Part shown: positions 42,731 to 53,448 of the stretch, one piece after another
Layout: every line of letters starts with the position of its first letter
How positions within the stretch are numbered: the first letter of the stretch is position 1
Origin: Bradyrhizobium embrapense
GTDB taxonomy: Bacteria > Pseudomonadota > Alphaproteobacteria > Rhizobiales > Xanthobacteraceae
Reading direction: 5' to 3'
DNA length: 64,000 nucleotides
Assembly: GCF_001189235.2 (NCBI RefSeq)
Contig: NZ_LFIP02000003.1
Location: forward strand, 620,001-684,000
Notes under the pieces: model-generated
Seen by the model: the letters and a program-made list of their open reading frames with translations, nothing else
Databases searched by the model: none
What the model was told of the DNA's origin: nothing
Made by a program: the position numbers and the translations under genes

Positions 42731-43258
42731 ATGCTTTTGCGTAAGATCTGGTCTGTGACTGCCGCGATCTTCGTCGTGGCAATGGGAGGAGTTGCCTCCG
42801 CCGAGGACGTAGGTGATCCGACCGCCGTCAAGTCGGAGGACGGCAAGTATCTCGACAAGGATGGAAACCCGACGTTTAAGGTCGCGTCCGACGGTACGGT
42901 GGATTGGTACACCTACTCCGGCTACCGCCGTTATCATTCGGAATGCCACGTCTGTCACGGACCCGACGGCATGGGCTCGACTTACGCGCCGGCATTGAAG
43001 GATTCGCTGAAGACCATGAGCTATGCCGACTTCATGGGCGTGGTCGCGAGCGGGCGCAAGAACGTGTCGACGTCGCAGGAAAACGTCATGCCGGCATTCG
43101 GCGATAATCCGAACGTTGCCTGCTACATGGACGACCTCTATGTGTACCTGCGCGCCCGCGCCAATGATGCGGTTGGGCGTGTTCGACCGGCCAAGCACGA
43201 AGACAAGTCGGAAGCCTATGGCAAGGCGGAAGACGCCTGCATGGGTAACAAGAACTGA
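42731..43258 (+). CDS. xoxG: Cytochrome c-L-like XoxG
   Basis: A 175-residue exported cytochrome c: signal SVTAAIFVVAMGGVASAED, haem site C72-x2-C75-H76 (ECHVCHGPDGMGS), a likely Met ligand in NVMPAFGDN, and an extra Cys pair (ACYMDDLYVYL; DACMGN). It is the specific electron acceptor of XoxF. Its start at ATG 42731 lies very close to GAGG; a TTG at 42737 is an alternative with better spacing. Confidence 0.93.
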   Translation: MLLRKIWSVTAAIFVVAMGGVASAEDVGDPTAVKSEDGKYLDKDGNPTFKVASDGTVDWYTYSGYRRYHSECHVCHGPDGMGSTYAPALKDSLKTMSYADFMGVVASGRKNVSTSQENVMPAFGDNPNVACYMDDLYVYLRARANDAVGRVRPAKHEDKSEAYGKAEDACMGNKN

Positions 43259-43308
43259 GCCTGTCCGGCGCGAATGAGAAACCTGTTTGATGTTTTGTGG
43301 AGACCAAG

Positions 43309-44418
43309 ATGAAGACCCGCGCCGCAGTCGCATTTGAAGCCAAGAAGCCGCTTGAGATCGTCGAGCTCGACCTGGAAGGCCCCAAGGCCGGCGAGGTCCT
43401 TGTCGAGATCAAGGCGACGGGAATCTGCCATACCGACGCCTACACGCTCGACGGCTTCGACAGCGAAGGCATCTTCCCCTCGGTGCTCGGGCACGAAGGC
43501 GCCGGCATTGTTCGCGAGGTCGGCGCCGGCGTGACGTCGGTGAAGCCTGGCGATCACGTGATCCCGCTCTACACGCCCGAATGCCGCCAGTGCAAAAGCT
43601 GTCTCAGCCAGAAGACCAATCTTTGCACCGCGATCCGCGCGACGCAGGGCAAGGGCGTGATGCCCGACGGCACCTCGCGCTTCAGCTACAAGGGCAAGAC
43701 GGTCTTCCACTATATGGGCTGCTCGACCTTCTCGAACTTCACCGTGCTGCCTGAGATCGCGGTGGCGAAGATCCGCGAGGACGCGCCGTTCGACAAGAGC
43801 TGCTACATCGGCTGCGGCGTCACCACCGGCGTCGGTGCCGTCGTCAATACCGCCAAGGTGACGCCGGGCTCCAACGTCGTGGTGTTCGGCCTCGGCGGCA
43901 TCGGCCTCAATGTGATCCAGGGCGCCAAGATGGTGGGCGCCGACAAGATCATCGGCGTCGACATCAACGATTCCAAGGACAATTGGGGCCGCCAGTTCGG
44001 CATGACGCATTTCGTCAATCCGACCAAGGTGAGCGGCGATATCGTGCAGCATTTGGTGGGCCTGACCGACGGCGGCGCCGACTACACCTTCGACTGCACC
44101 GGCAACACCAACGTGATGCGCCAGGCGCTGGAAGCCTGCCACCGCGGCTGGGGCGTGTCGGTCGTGATCGGCGTCGCGGAATCCGGCAAGGAGATCGCAA
44201 CCCGGCCGTTCCAGCTCGTCACCGGACGGGTCTGGAAAGGCACTGCGTTCGGCGGCGCGCGCGGTCGCACCGACGTGCCCAAGATCGTCGACTGGTACAT
44301 GAACGGAAAGATCCAGATCGATCCGATGATCACCCACGTGCTGAAGCTCGACGAGATCAATAAGGGCTTCGACCTGATGCACGAGGGCAAATCGATCCGT
44401 TCGGTCGTCGTGTTCTGA
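43309..44418 (+). CDS. S-(hydroxymethyl)glutathione dehydrogenase (class III alcohol dehydrogenase)
   Basis: A 369-residue zinc enzyme: catalytic-zinc C40 (GICHTD) and H62-E63, structural-zinc Cys 92, 95, 98 and 106, and NAD-binding GLGGIGL. It oxidises S-hydroxymethylglutathione (from formaldehyde plus glutathione) to S-formylglutathione with NAD. The usual names are flhA, fdhA or adhC/frmA. GTGGAGA precedes ATG 43309. It follows xoxG directly, linking methanol oxidation to formaldehyde removal. Confidence 0.96.
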   Translation: MKTRAAVAFEAKKPLEIVELDLEGPKAGEVLVEIKATGICHTDAYTLDGFDSEGIFPSVLGHEGAGIVREVGAGVTSVKPGDHVIPLYTPECRQCKSCLSQKTNLCTAIRATQGKGVMPDGTSRFSYKGKTVFHYMGCSTFSNFTVLPEIAVAKIREDAPFDKSCYIGCGVTTGVGAVVNTAKVTPGSNVVVFGLGGIGLNVIQGAKMVGADKIIGVDINDSKDNWGRQFGMTHFVNPTKVSGDIVQHLVGLTDGGADYTFDCTGNTNVMRQALEACHRGWGVSVVIGVAESGKEIATRPFQLVTGRVWKGTAFGGARGRTDVPKIVDWYMNGKIQIDPMITHVLKLDEINKGFDLMHEGKSIRSVVVF

Positions 44419-44451
44419 AATCAAAACACCAAGCACTAGGAGGATAGGTCA

Positions 44452-45015
44452 ATGACTGTTCATATCCACCCGTCAGTCGACAATGGCGTCAAGCAAGGCT
44501 CCGGCAATTTTGCCGGCGGCACGCTGGTCTGCAAATGCGCGGACAAGAAGGTCAAGGTCGGAATCAAGGGCGACGTCGCCCACAACCACGCCTGCGGCTG
44601 CACCAAGTGCTGGAAGCCGGCCGGCGCCACCTTCTCGGTGGTGGCGGTCGTTCCGCGCGAGAACGTCACCGTGCTGGAGAACGGCGACAAGCTGAAGATC
44701 GTGGATAGCGCGGCGGTGATCCAGCGCCATGCCTGCACCGGATGCGGCACGCACATGTATGGCCGGATCGAGAACAAGGGCCATCCGTTCTACGGCCTCG
44801 ACTTCATCCATCCCGAACTGTTCCAGGAGCCCGGCTCGGCGGCTCCGGGATTTGCCGCCTTCGTGTCGTCGGTGATCGAGTCGGGCGTCAAGCCGGCGGA
44901 TATGGCCGGGATCAGGTCGCGGCTCAAGGAGCTTGGGCTCGAGCCCTATGACTGCCTGTCGCCGGCGCTGATGGACGCCATTGCCACCCACGTGGCGAAA
45001 TCCAAGGCAGCCTGA
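44452..45015 (+). CDS. gfa: S-(hydroxymethyl)glutathione synthase (glutathione-dependent formaldehyde-activating enzyme)
   Basis: A 187-residue Gfa with zinc-binding Cys: C27 and C29 (VCKCAD), C48, C50 and C53 (CGCTKC), and C95 and C98 (CTGCGTH). It binds glutathione and speeds, or at least favours, formation of S-hydroxymethylglutathione. AGGAGGAT lies ahead of ATG 44452. It closes the xoxF-xoxG-dehydrogenase-gfa operon, which ends in the terminator at 45127. Confidence 0.95.
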   Translation: MTVHIHPSVDNGVKQGSGNFAGGTLVCKCADKKVKVGIKGDVAHNHACGCTKCWKPAGATFSVVAVVPRENVTVLENGDKLKIVDSAAVIQRHACTGCGTHMYGRIENKGHPFYGLDFIHPELFQEPGSAAPGFAAFVSSVIESGVKPADMAGIRSRLKELGLEPYDCLSPALMDAIATHVAKSKAA

Positions 45016-45126
45016 CCAACAAGGCAGCCTGACAAGGGCGGCATGACGTCCGCCCTGACGAGATTCGGCGCCGGCAGAGGGTCTGCTGGCGACGGATATG
45101 CTGGTAGTACCCGTGACCTTGAACCT

Positions 45127-45170
45127 TGCATGCCCTGCGGGCGACCACAGGGCATGCATTTTGTTTTCCG
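45127..45170 (+). terminator. Rho-independent terminator of the xoxF-gfa operon
   Basis: An 11-bp perfect inverted repeat (45127-45137 and 45148-45158) with a 10-base loop is followed at once by TTTTGTTTT. It lies 111 bases after the gfa stop. The probable start codon of the next gene (ATG 45154) lies inside the right arm. Confidence 0.8.
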
Positions 45171-46107
45171 CCTTGCCCTTGTCCTGTCCCCGATCCTGAT
45201 CCTGTCGCCGGCCCGCGCCGCGTCGCCGGAGGACCGCTACATCGCCGCGCGTGACGCCGCGATCGCCAAATTCGCCAAGCTGTCGAACGACAACAAGATC
45301 AACGAGGCCGTGGACAAGGCCGAGGCTGCCGCGCGCGACGACCTGAAAGGGCAACTGATCGCCATCCTGTCGCAGCCCGCCCGACCGGGCTTTGCGCCCG
45401 CGCAGCTCAATCTCGACACACTATATAGGGGCGATATGGGGTTCGGCATGCTGGACGGCCTCCGCTTCGATGCCGACAAGGGCAGGGACGGCGGCAAGAT
45501 CGGCGAAAAGCGCGCCGACGGCAGCTTCGTCGAGCCGAAAGCCCATATCATCGTCACCTCCGAAGCCCTGTTCACGCGCTGGCTGCACGAGCACAAGACG
45601 TGGTGGGACAAGGGCAGCAAGAACGTGCCGCAGCAGATCGAACCGGCCCTGAAGTTCGAGGGCCTGTACACGCAAGCGATTTCGACCGACGCAGCGGTGA
45701 TCAACTTCAACGAGTTGCCGGTCGTCAAACCGGCCTCAGCCACCCTGACTTATGGTTTCCTGGCCGGCCGCACCCAGGACACGGCCCCAGAGGCCGCCGA
45801 CGAGGTATTTGTCGCCGCACTTGCCAACGGCAAATTCTACATCGCCTATGGCGAGATCGAACCCGCCGTGAAGGTACCGGCCTGTACGGCGATCCGGACC
45901 GATTACAACAAGAAGGCCGACGAAGCGGCCGAGAAGCTCGAGCGCAAGCAGATCACCAGGGCGGCCTATGACAAGCTCGGCGACCTGCGCCAGCAGGGCG
46001 AGGACGCATTCAAGCGCTGCTTCGTTCAGCATGCCCCGGAGCAGCCGGCATTCGCCGAAGCCACCAAGCAGGCGCAGGCGCTGCTGGAGACGGCGCTCGG
46101 CAAATAA
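45154..46107 (+). CDS. Exported protein of unknown function (317 aa)
   Basis: Signal peptide LALVLSPILILSPARAAS; the mature part is mostly helical and charged (DRYIAARDAAIAKFAKLSND), with LNLDTLYRGDMGFGMLDGLR and a later LKFEGLYTQAIST, plus Cys in VPACTAIRT and KRCFVQH. I do not recognise a family. The only start giving a signal peptide is ATG 45154, which lies within a terminator stem and has a poor Shine-Dalgarno site. Translation may thus depend on the RNA fold. It follows the methanol/formaldehyde operon but is probably transcribed apart. Confidence 0.7.
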   Translation: MHFVFRLALVLSPILILSPARAASPEDRYIAARDAAIAKFAKLSNDNKINEAVDKAEAAARDDLKGQLIAILSQPARPGFAPAQLNLDTLYRGDMGFGMLDGLRFDADKGRDGGKIGEKRADGSFVEPKAHIIVTSEALFTRWLHEHKTWWDKGSKNVPQQIEPALKFEGLYTQAISTDAAVINFNELPVVKPASATLTYGFLAGRTQDTAPEAADEVFVAALANGKFYIAYGEIEPAVKVPACTAIRTDYNKKADEAAEKLERKQITRAAYDKLGDLRQQGEDAFKRCFVQHAPEQPAFAEATKQAQALLETALGK

Positions 46108-46183
46108 CCTCACATCGCGGTTTGATCGGCTGGTGGTCCGACCTTATCTTTCCCGGGCAGCCTTCGAGCCCCGGGGAGACGCC

Positions 46184-47326
46184 ATGACTACCGCCATCAG
46201 CCCGTTTCGCATCGCCGTCAGCGACGACGTCCTCGAGGATCTCCGCACCCGGCTGCGCCGAACCCGCTGGCCCGAGGCCGAGCTGGTCGACGACTGGAGC
46301 CAGGGCGCGCCGCTGCAATGGATCAAGGACGTCTGCAACTATTGGGCGGAGAGGTATGATTGGCGGCAGCGCGAGGCGCGGCTCAACCGTTTCAGCCAGT
46401 TCACGACCGAGATCGACGGGCTCGATATCCACTTCATCCATGTTCGCTCAAGGCATCCGGAGGCGAGGCCGCTGATCATCACTCATGGCTGGCCGGGATC
46501 GGTGGTCGAATTCCACAAGGTGATCGAACCGCTGACCGATCCGACGGCGCATGGCGGCGTTGCTGCCGACGCCTTCCATGTGGTGTGCCCGTCATTGCCG
46601 GGCTTCGGCTTCTCGGCCAAGCCGACTGCGACAGGCTGGGGCGTCGATCGCATCGCGAAGGCGTGGGCCATCCTGATGGAGCGGCTGGGCTACTCCAGGT
46701 ACTTCGCGCAGGGCGGCGATTGGGGCTCCGCGGTCACGACCGCGATCGGCGGACAGGATGCGGCACACTGTGCCGGCATCCACATCACGCTTGCGATGTC
46801 GACCCGGCCCAATGTCGAGGGGCAGCCGACGCCGGAGGAAACCCGTGCACTCAACGGCATCAAATACTATGCCGACTGGGATTCCGGCTATTCCAAGCAG
46901 CAATCCACCAGGCCGCAGACGCTCGGTTACGCGCTGACGGATTCGCCGAGCGGGCAGGCGGCCTGGATCCTGGAAAAGTTCTGGGCCTGGACCGACTGCG
47001 ACGGGCATCCTGAAAATATCCTCAGCCGTGACGAACTGCTCGACAATGTCATGCTGTACTGGGTGACCGCGACGGCCGCATCATCGGCACGGCTCTATTG
47101 GGAAAGCTTTGGGCCCGGCAAGCGAACCCCGCACAAGGTGACCGTGCCGACCGGTGTTGCCGTATTCCCCAAGGAGATCGTCACGCCGGTCCGCAAATGG
47201 ATGGAGACGAATTTCACCAACATCCAGCATTGGCGCGAGATGCCGAAGGGGGGACATTTCTCCGCGTTCGAGCAGCCCGAACTGTTCGTCGGCGAGGTGC
47301 GGGAGTTCTTCGGCAAGCTTCGTTAG
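46184..47326 (+). CDS. Epoxide hydrolase, microsomal (EPHX1-like) type
   Basis: A 380-residue alpha/beta hydrolase: N-terminal EHN domain (residues 1-105, with LRRTRWPEAELVDDW), oxyanion HGWPGS, nucleophile Asp in QGGDWGSAV, lid Tyr residues, and the catalytic His in KGGHFSAFEQPE. It opens epoxides to diols by water. There is no signal peptide. GGGGAGA lies 6 bases before ATG 46184. It stands alone. Confidence 0.92.
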   Translation: MTTAISPFRIAVSDDVLEDLRTRLRRTRWPEAELVDDWSQGAPLQWIKDVCNYWAERYDWRQREARLNRFSQFTTEIDGLDIHFIHVRSRHPEARPLIITHGWPGSVVEFHKVIEPLTDPTAHGGVAADAFHVVCPSLPGFGFSAKPTATGWGVDRIAKAWAILMERLGYSRYFAQGGDWGSAVTTAIGGQDAAHCAGIHITLAMSTRPNVEGQPTPEETRALNGIKYYADWDSGYSKQQSTRPQTLGYALTDSPSGQAAWILEKFWAWTDCDGHPENILSRDELLDNVMLYWVTATAASSARLYWESFGPGKRTPHKVTVPTGVAVFPKEIVTPVRKWMETNFTNIQHWREMPKGGHFSAFEQPELFVGEVREFFGKLR

Positions 47327-47341
47327 CGGTGTCGTCGGCCG

Positions 47342-47380
47342 CGTAGGATGGGTAGAGTGAAGCGAAACCCATACCTACGG
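47342..47380. repeat. Intergenic palindromic repeat at convergent gene ends
   Basis: Imperfect inverted repeat: the left arm at 47342-47353 (CGTAGGATGGGT) pairs with 47367-47380 across one bulge. From memory this GTAGGATGGG...CCCATCCTAC pattern is common between genes in Bradyrhizobium. It may also end both convergent transcripts. Confidence 0.5.
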
Positions 47381-47397
47381 ACCAGAACTGCGACGAA

Positions 47398-47862
47398 CTA
47401 CAGCAATCCCCGATAAATCCCCGGCGCTGAGCCTTCGATGGCCACCGCGCCGACAGCCTTCGAGTAGAATTCTGCCGGCCCGACGCCGCCGATGATGGCG
47501 TAGCCGAAGCCCTGGTGCTTCATGTCCTCGAGACAGGCGAACAACAGTGCCTTGCCGATGCCGCCCTGCTGCGCCTTCGGCGCGACGCCGGTCGGACCGA
47601 AGAAGTTGCGACAGGCCGCGTCATAGCAGGCGAACCCCGCGATCTTCTTCTGTTGGATCGCGATGAAGCAGGAGGCCGGTTGGCGGCTGAACGCGACCTC
47701 GGTTTCGCTGGCCCATGCCTCGCTGAATGTTTCCCGTACCCAGGTCACGACCTTGTGCTTTTCGGGCGCGAGCGCCCGGCGCATGACAATTCCGGCCTTA
47801 TGCAATCGATCATAGGCAGGCCGGGGATCGGGCAGGGCGTACAGCTTGACGAGCATGTCCAT
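47398..47862 (-). CDS. GNAT-family N-acetyltransferase
   Basis: A 154-residue protein with the GNAT fold: ASCFIAIQQKKIAGFACYDA, then the acetyl-CoA loop motif GVAPKAQQGGIGKALLFACL and a late FYSKAVGAVAIEGS strand. The acceptor substrate is unknown. It is monocistronic and converges on the epoxide hydrolase gene. Confidence 0.8.
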   Translation of the reverse strand: MDMLVKLYALPDPRPAYDRLHKAGIVMRRALAPEKHKVVTWVRETFSEAWASETEVAFSRQPASCFIAIQQKKIAGFACYDAACRNFFGPTGVAPKAQQGGIGKALLFACLEDMKHQGFGYAIIGGVGPAEFYSKAVGAVAIEGSAPGIYRGLL

Positions 47863-47970
47863 CCGGCGAGCTTAGTTGAAAACGCGCCGCCGGCAAATCG
47901 CGGGGAGGGGGAGCTGGGGGCTAGCTGCGCAGCGGGTGTTTGGGCTTCGCACGCCCGGAATGACGATACG

Positions 47971-49000
47971 TCAGGGATGGCCGCGTTCGGCCGCTGGGAA
48001 TGCTGCCTGAGCGGCAATCTCGCCAGCTCGCCAGCACCGCACCGCGTGCCCGTCGGTACGCGTTTGCAGCGCAGGCCCGGGCTCGCGCCGGCATACCGCT
48101 TCGGCGTAGCGGCAGCGCGGACTGAATGCGCATCCGTCCGGCGGATTGAGCGGATTGGGCAACTCGCCCCTTGTCGTCGCGAGCGGCGCGCGGCGCAGCG
48201 GGTCGGGAATGGCGGCGATCAGGGTTTGCGTATACGGGTGCGCCGGCCCTTCGAAGATCTCGCGCCAGCCCCCTGTCTCCACAATGTGGCCGAGATACAT
48301 GACCGCGACCCGATCGCTCATGTGCTCGACGACGCCGAGGTCGTGGCTGATCATGATGTAGGAGAGGCCGAGACTCTCCTTCAGTTCCAGCAGCAGATTG
48401 ATGATCTGGGCACGGATCGAGACATCGAGCGCCGAGACCGGTTCGTCGCAGATGACGATCTTGGGATTGAGGATCAGCGCGCGGGCGATGCCGATGCGCT
48501 GGCGCTGGCCACCTGAGAATTCATGCGGGTAGCGGCCGGCCTGCTCGGGTCGCAGGCCGACATGTTTGAGCATCGCCGCAACCCGTTCGTCGATTTCGCT
48601 CTTCGCCGTCACGCCATGCAGGCGCAGCGGGTCTTCGAGCGTGCGGCGAACGGTCTGGCGCGGATTGAGCGAGGCGTAGGGATCCTGAAACACCATCTGG
48701 GCGGTACGGGCCAGCAGCTTTCGATCGACCGATCGCTGGCCCGTCACGACGTTGCCGTCGAGCACGATCCGGCCTCGCGTCGGCGTCAGCAGCCCAAGCA
48801 GCGAAAGCGCGACGGTGGACTTGCCGCAGCCGGATTCGCCGACCAGGCCGAGGCACTCACCGCGCTTCAGTTCCAGATCGATGCCGTCGACTGCGCGCAG
48901 AAGCCGCCGGCCGCCGCCCAAGAGGCCGCCGCCGAGCGGAAAATGAACCGCGAGATCTTCGACGCTGAGGATGACATCGTCGCCGGGCCTCGTTGCGGGC

Positions 49001-49008
<8 letters not shown>
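47971..49008 (-). CDS. dppF: Dipeptide/oligopeptide ABC ATPase, DppF-type
   Basis: A 345-residue ATPase: Walker A GESGCGKST, signature FSGGQRQRIGIARALILNP, Walker B KIVICDEPVSALD, and the C-terminal oligopeptide domain (GELPNPLNPPDGCAFSPRCR) with the Cys cluster typical of these subunits. It overlaps the upstream DppD-type gene by 8 bases and is the last gene of the five-gene transporter operon. Confidence 0.92.
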
Positions 49009-49977
<969 letters not shown>

Positions 49978-49981
<4 letters not shown>

Positions 49982-50799
49982 GAGCGCCGGCTCCGCGACT
50001 GGGGATCGAGCACGTCACGCAAGCCGTCGCCCAGCAGATTGAGGCCGAGCACCGTCAGGAATATCGCAAGGCCCGGGAAGACGGACAGCCACGGCGCCGT
50101 GGTGATCTGGTCGCGCGCCTCCGACAGCATGCTGCCCCAGCTTGGATAGGGCGGACGGATGCCGAGGCCCAGAAATGAAAGCGAGGCCTCGGCTAGGACC
50201 GCGCCGCCCATGCCGAGCGTGCCGATGACGATGATGGGGCCGACCATGTTCGGCAGCAGCTGCGTGATCATGATGCGCAGATCGCCATACCCGAGCACTC
50301 TTGCGGCCTGCACATAGCCCTGGCTCTTCAGCGACAGCGTCGAGGCGCGTGCGATCCGGCAGGTGAACGACCAGTTGGTCAATCCGAGCGCGATCAGGAG
50401 GCTGGTCAGGCCGGGCCCAAGCACCGCCATGATGGCGAGTGCGAAGATCAGTGAGGGGATGGCGAGCATCAGATTGGTCAGCCCGTTGACGAAATCGTCC
50501 CACCAGCCGCCCCAATAGCCCGCAGTCAGGCCCAGCGTCACACCGATGACGCTGTTGACGAGCTGCGAGACGATGCCGACCGTCAGCGAGATCCGCGCGC
50601 CGTGGACGACGCGGGAATAGATATCGCGGCCCTGCGCATCGGTGCCGAACCACCAGGTCCAGCTCGGCGGTTCTTCCGCATTCATGAGGTTGGCGCCCAT
50701 GACCGGATCGGTATGGGCGAGCCACGGTGCGAACAGGCCGACGAAGATCGCAAGCGCGAACAGCACCCCGCCGATGATTGCACTGGTCCCAAGCCTCAT
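49978..50799 (-). CDS. dppC: Dipeptide ABC permease, DppC-type
   Basis: A 273-residue inner-membrane permease: an N-terminal OppC-type segment, WWFGTDAQGRDIYSRVVHGA, an EAA loop (RVLGYGDLRIMITQLLPNM) and about six membrane spans. It pairs with the DppB-type permease encoded 67 bases upstream. Confidence 0.92.
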
Positions 50800-50866
50800 C
50801 GCGGCCGCTCCGCGGGGGCAGGCTGCACGATCGAACGGGCGCTGACGTGATGAGACCGGCCGCCGC

Positions 50867-51802
50867 TCATGCGTATCTGATCCTGGGGTCGATCACGCCA
50901 TAGAGCAGATCAACCAATGTATTGACGGTGAGGAAGAACAGCACCACCACGAGAATGGTGCCCTGGACGGCGGGAATATCGCGCTGCAGGACGCTGTCGA
51001 CCAGCAAGGAGCCGATGCCGGGCCAGGAAAACAGTTTCTCGACGACGACGGCCTGGCCCATCACGACGCCGAATTGCAGGCCGATCGCGGTCAGAATGAT
51101 GACGAGGGCATTGCGCATCACGTGCCACGTCACGACCCGGGTCTCGCTCATGCCCTTGGAGCGTGCGGTGCGGACGAAATCTGCGGTCATGATCTCGAGT
51201 ACCGCGGCCCGCGTCGTCCGCGCCAGCAGCGCCATTGGCGAGACGCCGAGCGTTACGGCAGGCAGGAGCAGATATTTGAGGCTGCCATCGCCATAGCCGA
51301 AACTCGGCAGCCAGCCGAGCTTCAATGCAAACAGATACATCAGCAGCAGCCCGAGCCAGAATTTGGCCATCGAGAGGCCCGACACCGCCAGCACCATCGA
51401 GATCGTGTCGACAATGCTGCCCGGCCTCAGCGCGGCGATGAAGCCGAGCGGTACGCCGACGGCAATCGCAAACGCCAGGGCTGCGAAGATCAGCTGCAGC
51501 GTCGGCCACATCCGTTTGGCGACCATGGTCGTGACCGGCTCGCGGGTCCGGAACGAGGTCCCGAAATCACCCGTCGTGAGCTTGGCGACATAGGAGCCGA
51601 AACGCACATAGACGGGATCGTCGAGCCCGAGCTGCTTCTTCATGCGTTCCACGACCTGTGGGTCGGTCGGGCCTCGGCCGTCATCGCCCATGCTCGACAC
51701 GATGCTGCCCGGAACGACGCTGAACAACACGAAGATCAACAGCACGACGGCCAGCACGGTCGGAATGGTTTGCAGGACTCGACGGATCGCGAAGGACAGC
51801 AT
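50867..51802 (-). CDS. dppB: Dipeptide ABC permease, DppB-type
   Basis: A 311-residue permease with six spans, the N-terminal RRVLQTIPTVLAVVLLIF motif, the EAA loop (RTARSKGMSETRVVTWHVMR) and the C-terminal YGVIDPRIRYA end. It follows the binding protein by 56 bases. Confidence 0.92.
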   Translation of the reverse strand: MLSFAIRRVLQTIPTVLAVVLLIFVLFSVVPGSIVSSMGDDGRGPTDPQVVERMKKQLGLDDPVYVRFGSYVAKLTTGDFGTSFRTREPVTTMVAKRMWPTLQLIFAALAFAIAVGVPLGFIAALRPGSIVDTISMVLAVSGLSMAKFWLGLLLMYLFALKLGWLPSFGYGDGSLKYLLLPAVTLGVSPMALLARTTRAAVLEIMTADFVRTARSKGMSETRVVTWHVMRNALVIILTAIGLQFGVVMGQAVVVEKLFSWPGIGSLLVDSVLQRDIPAVQGTILVVVLFFLTVNTLVDLLYGVIDPRIRYA

Positions 51803-51858
51803 GGGGCGCTCTCCTCACTCCCTCGATCGTTTGTCGCGATGGAGGAGCATGGCACCTG

Positions 51859-53448
51859 TCACTGCGCGGGCGAGGTCTCGTCGACCCAGAGGTCTTCGAC
51901 ATTCTGATGGGTCAGCTCGGTTGCATCCAGCTGAATTCCCTTGAGCCAGGGCTGCACCGCCATGACAGCCTTGTTGTAGTTGAAGAACCAGATCGGCGCT
52001 TCCTCCTGCAGCAGCGCATTGGCCTTTTGCAGCAGCTGGACGCGCTTTGTGGCATCGTCGGTCTGGCCGGCGTCATCGATGATCTTGTCGAAGTCCGGGT
52101 TCTTGAAGGTCGTGTAGTTGCAGGCCGATTGCGGCGTCGCCGAATGGAAGCATTTGAGCGCTGCCTGCGGATCCGGGCCGGTGGCCTGGGAATAGATGAA
52201 GGCCTGGAAGTCGCCCTTGCGGATGACCTCTGCCAGCACCGCTGTCTCGATCTGCTTGACCTTCACCTTGATGCCCGCCTTGTCCAGCATCGGGATCGCG
52301 GCTTCGACGATCGGCAGGCCCCAGCTTTCGTTCTGGCTGGTGGTCCATTCGAATTCAAAGCCGTTGGGATAACCCGCATCCGCGAGCAATTGCTTCGCCT
52401 TCGCTGGATCGTAGGGATAGGGCTTCATGGTTTTGTCGTATGCCGGCGAGGTCAAAGGCAGCCAACTCGTGGCGCGATAGGCCTTGCCCTTGACCAGCTT
52501 GCTGATGATCAGATCGGCATCGATCGCATAGTTGACGGCCTGCCGAACCCGCTTGTCGGAGAACGGCTTGAACGTCGGATTCATCCCCATGTAGCGGGTG
52601 AAGACCTCGGCGACCTCGACGATGGTGCCCTTGAGGTTGGGATCGGCCTGATAGGCGACGTATTGCGCCGGCCCCAGCACCGAGGTGTCGATTTCCTTGT
52701 TGCGGAAGGCGACATCGCGCGCCGCGGCTTCGCCCATCAGCGATATCACGACCTTGTCGGCATATGGCTTGCCGGGCTTGTAGAACCGGTCCCAGCGTTC
52801 CAGCACGATGCGCGATCCCGGCACGTGCTCGACGAACTTGAACGGACCAAGACCGATCGGCTTCTGGAGGAAGCTTTCCTTTCCGCCCTCGTCGGCGGGG
52901 TAGATCGAGGTCAACGCGGTGAAGAAATAGAAGGCGGGATCGACCTTCTCGGTCAGCTTCATTTCGAGGGTGAAGTCGTCGATCTTCTTCAGGCCGGAGA
53001 TTTCCTTGGCCTGGCCTTTCTCTACCTCGGCCGCGCCCTCGATCAGGCGGACGAAACGGGCGCCGGGATAGGCCTTGGTGCCGTCCATGATGCGGTTGTA
53101 GGACCAGATGATGTCGTCGGCCGTCATCTTGCGGCCGTTGTGGAAATAGGCGTCGTCGCGTAGCTTGAACGTATAGATGAGACCGCCGCCCGAGACGGTG
53201 ACCTCCTTGGCAAGTTCCAGCACCGGCTTGCCCTCGGTCGAGTCCCAGATGTAGAGCGAGCGGTGCAGGGCCTTGGCGTAGATCTCGTCCTGGGCGCGCG
53301 GTGTGGTGTGGATGTCCATGCTGGTGAAGCTGGAGCCATAGGGCGCCGTCATGCGAATGGTCCCGCCCTTGCGCGGTGTCTGGGCCTCCGCTGTGGCGGC
53401 GAGCGCGAGCCCGAGGCCGACCGCGATCGCAAACATCTTGAACTTCAT
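51859..53448 (-). CDS. dppA: ABC substrate-binding protein, DppA/OppA type
   Basis: A 529-residue exported family-5 solute-binding protein: signal FAIAVGLGLALAATAEAQ, then GGTIRMTAPYGSSFTSMD and LYIWDSTEGKPVLELAKEV, with a YHAxx-type core (VRQAVNYAIDADLIISKLVK). It is the first gene of the transporter operon. The ligand is not necessarily a peptide; the nearby MlrC-type peptidase suggests a peptide or an unusual amide. Confidence 0.93.
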   Translation of the reverse strand: MKFKMFAIAVGLGLALAATAEAQTPRKGGTIRMTAPYGSSFTSMDIHTTPRAQDEIYAKALHRSLYIWDSTEGKPVLELAKEVTVSGGGLIYTFKLRDDAYFHNGRKMTADDIIWSYNRIMDGTKAYPGARFVRLIEGAAEVEKGQAKEISGLKKIDDFTLEMKLTEKVDPAFYFFTALTSIYPADEGGKESFLQKPIGLGPFKFVEHVPGSRIVLERWDRFYKPGKPYADKVVISLMGEAAARDVAFRNKEIDTSVLGPAQYVAYQADPNLKGTIVEVAEVFTRYMGMNPTFKPFSDKRVRQAVNYAIDADLIISKLVKGKAYRATSWLPLTSPAYDKTMKPYPYDPAKAKQLLADAGYPNGFEFEWTTSQNESWGLPIVEAAIPMLDKAGIKVKVKQIETAVLAEVIRKGDFQAFIYSQATGPDPQAALKCFHSATPQSACNYTTFKNPDFDKIIDDAGQTDDATKRVQLLQKANALLQEEAPIWFFNYNKAVMAVQPWLKGIQLDATELTHQNVEDLWVDETSPAQ

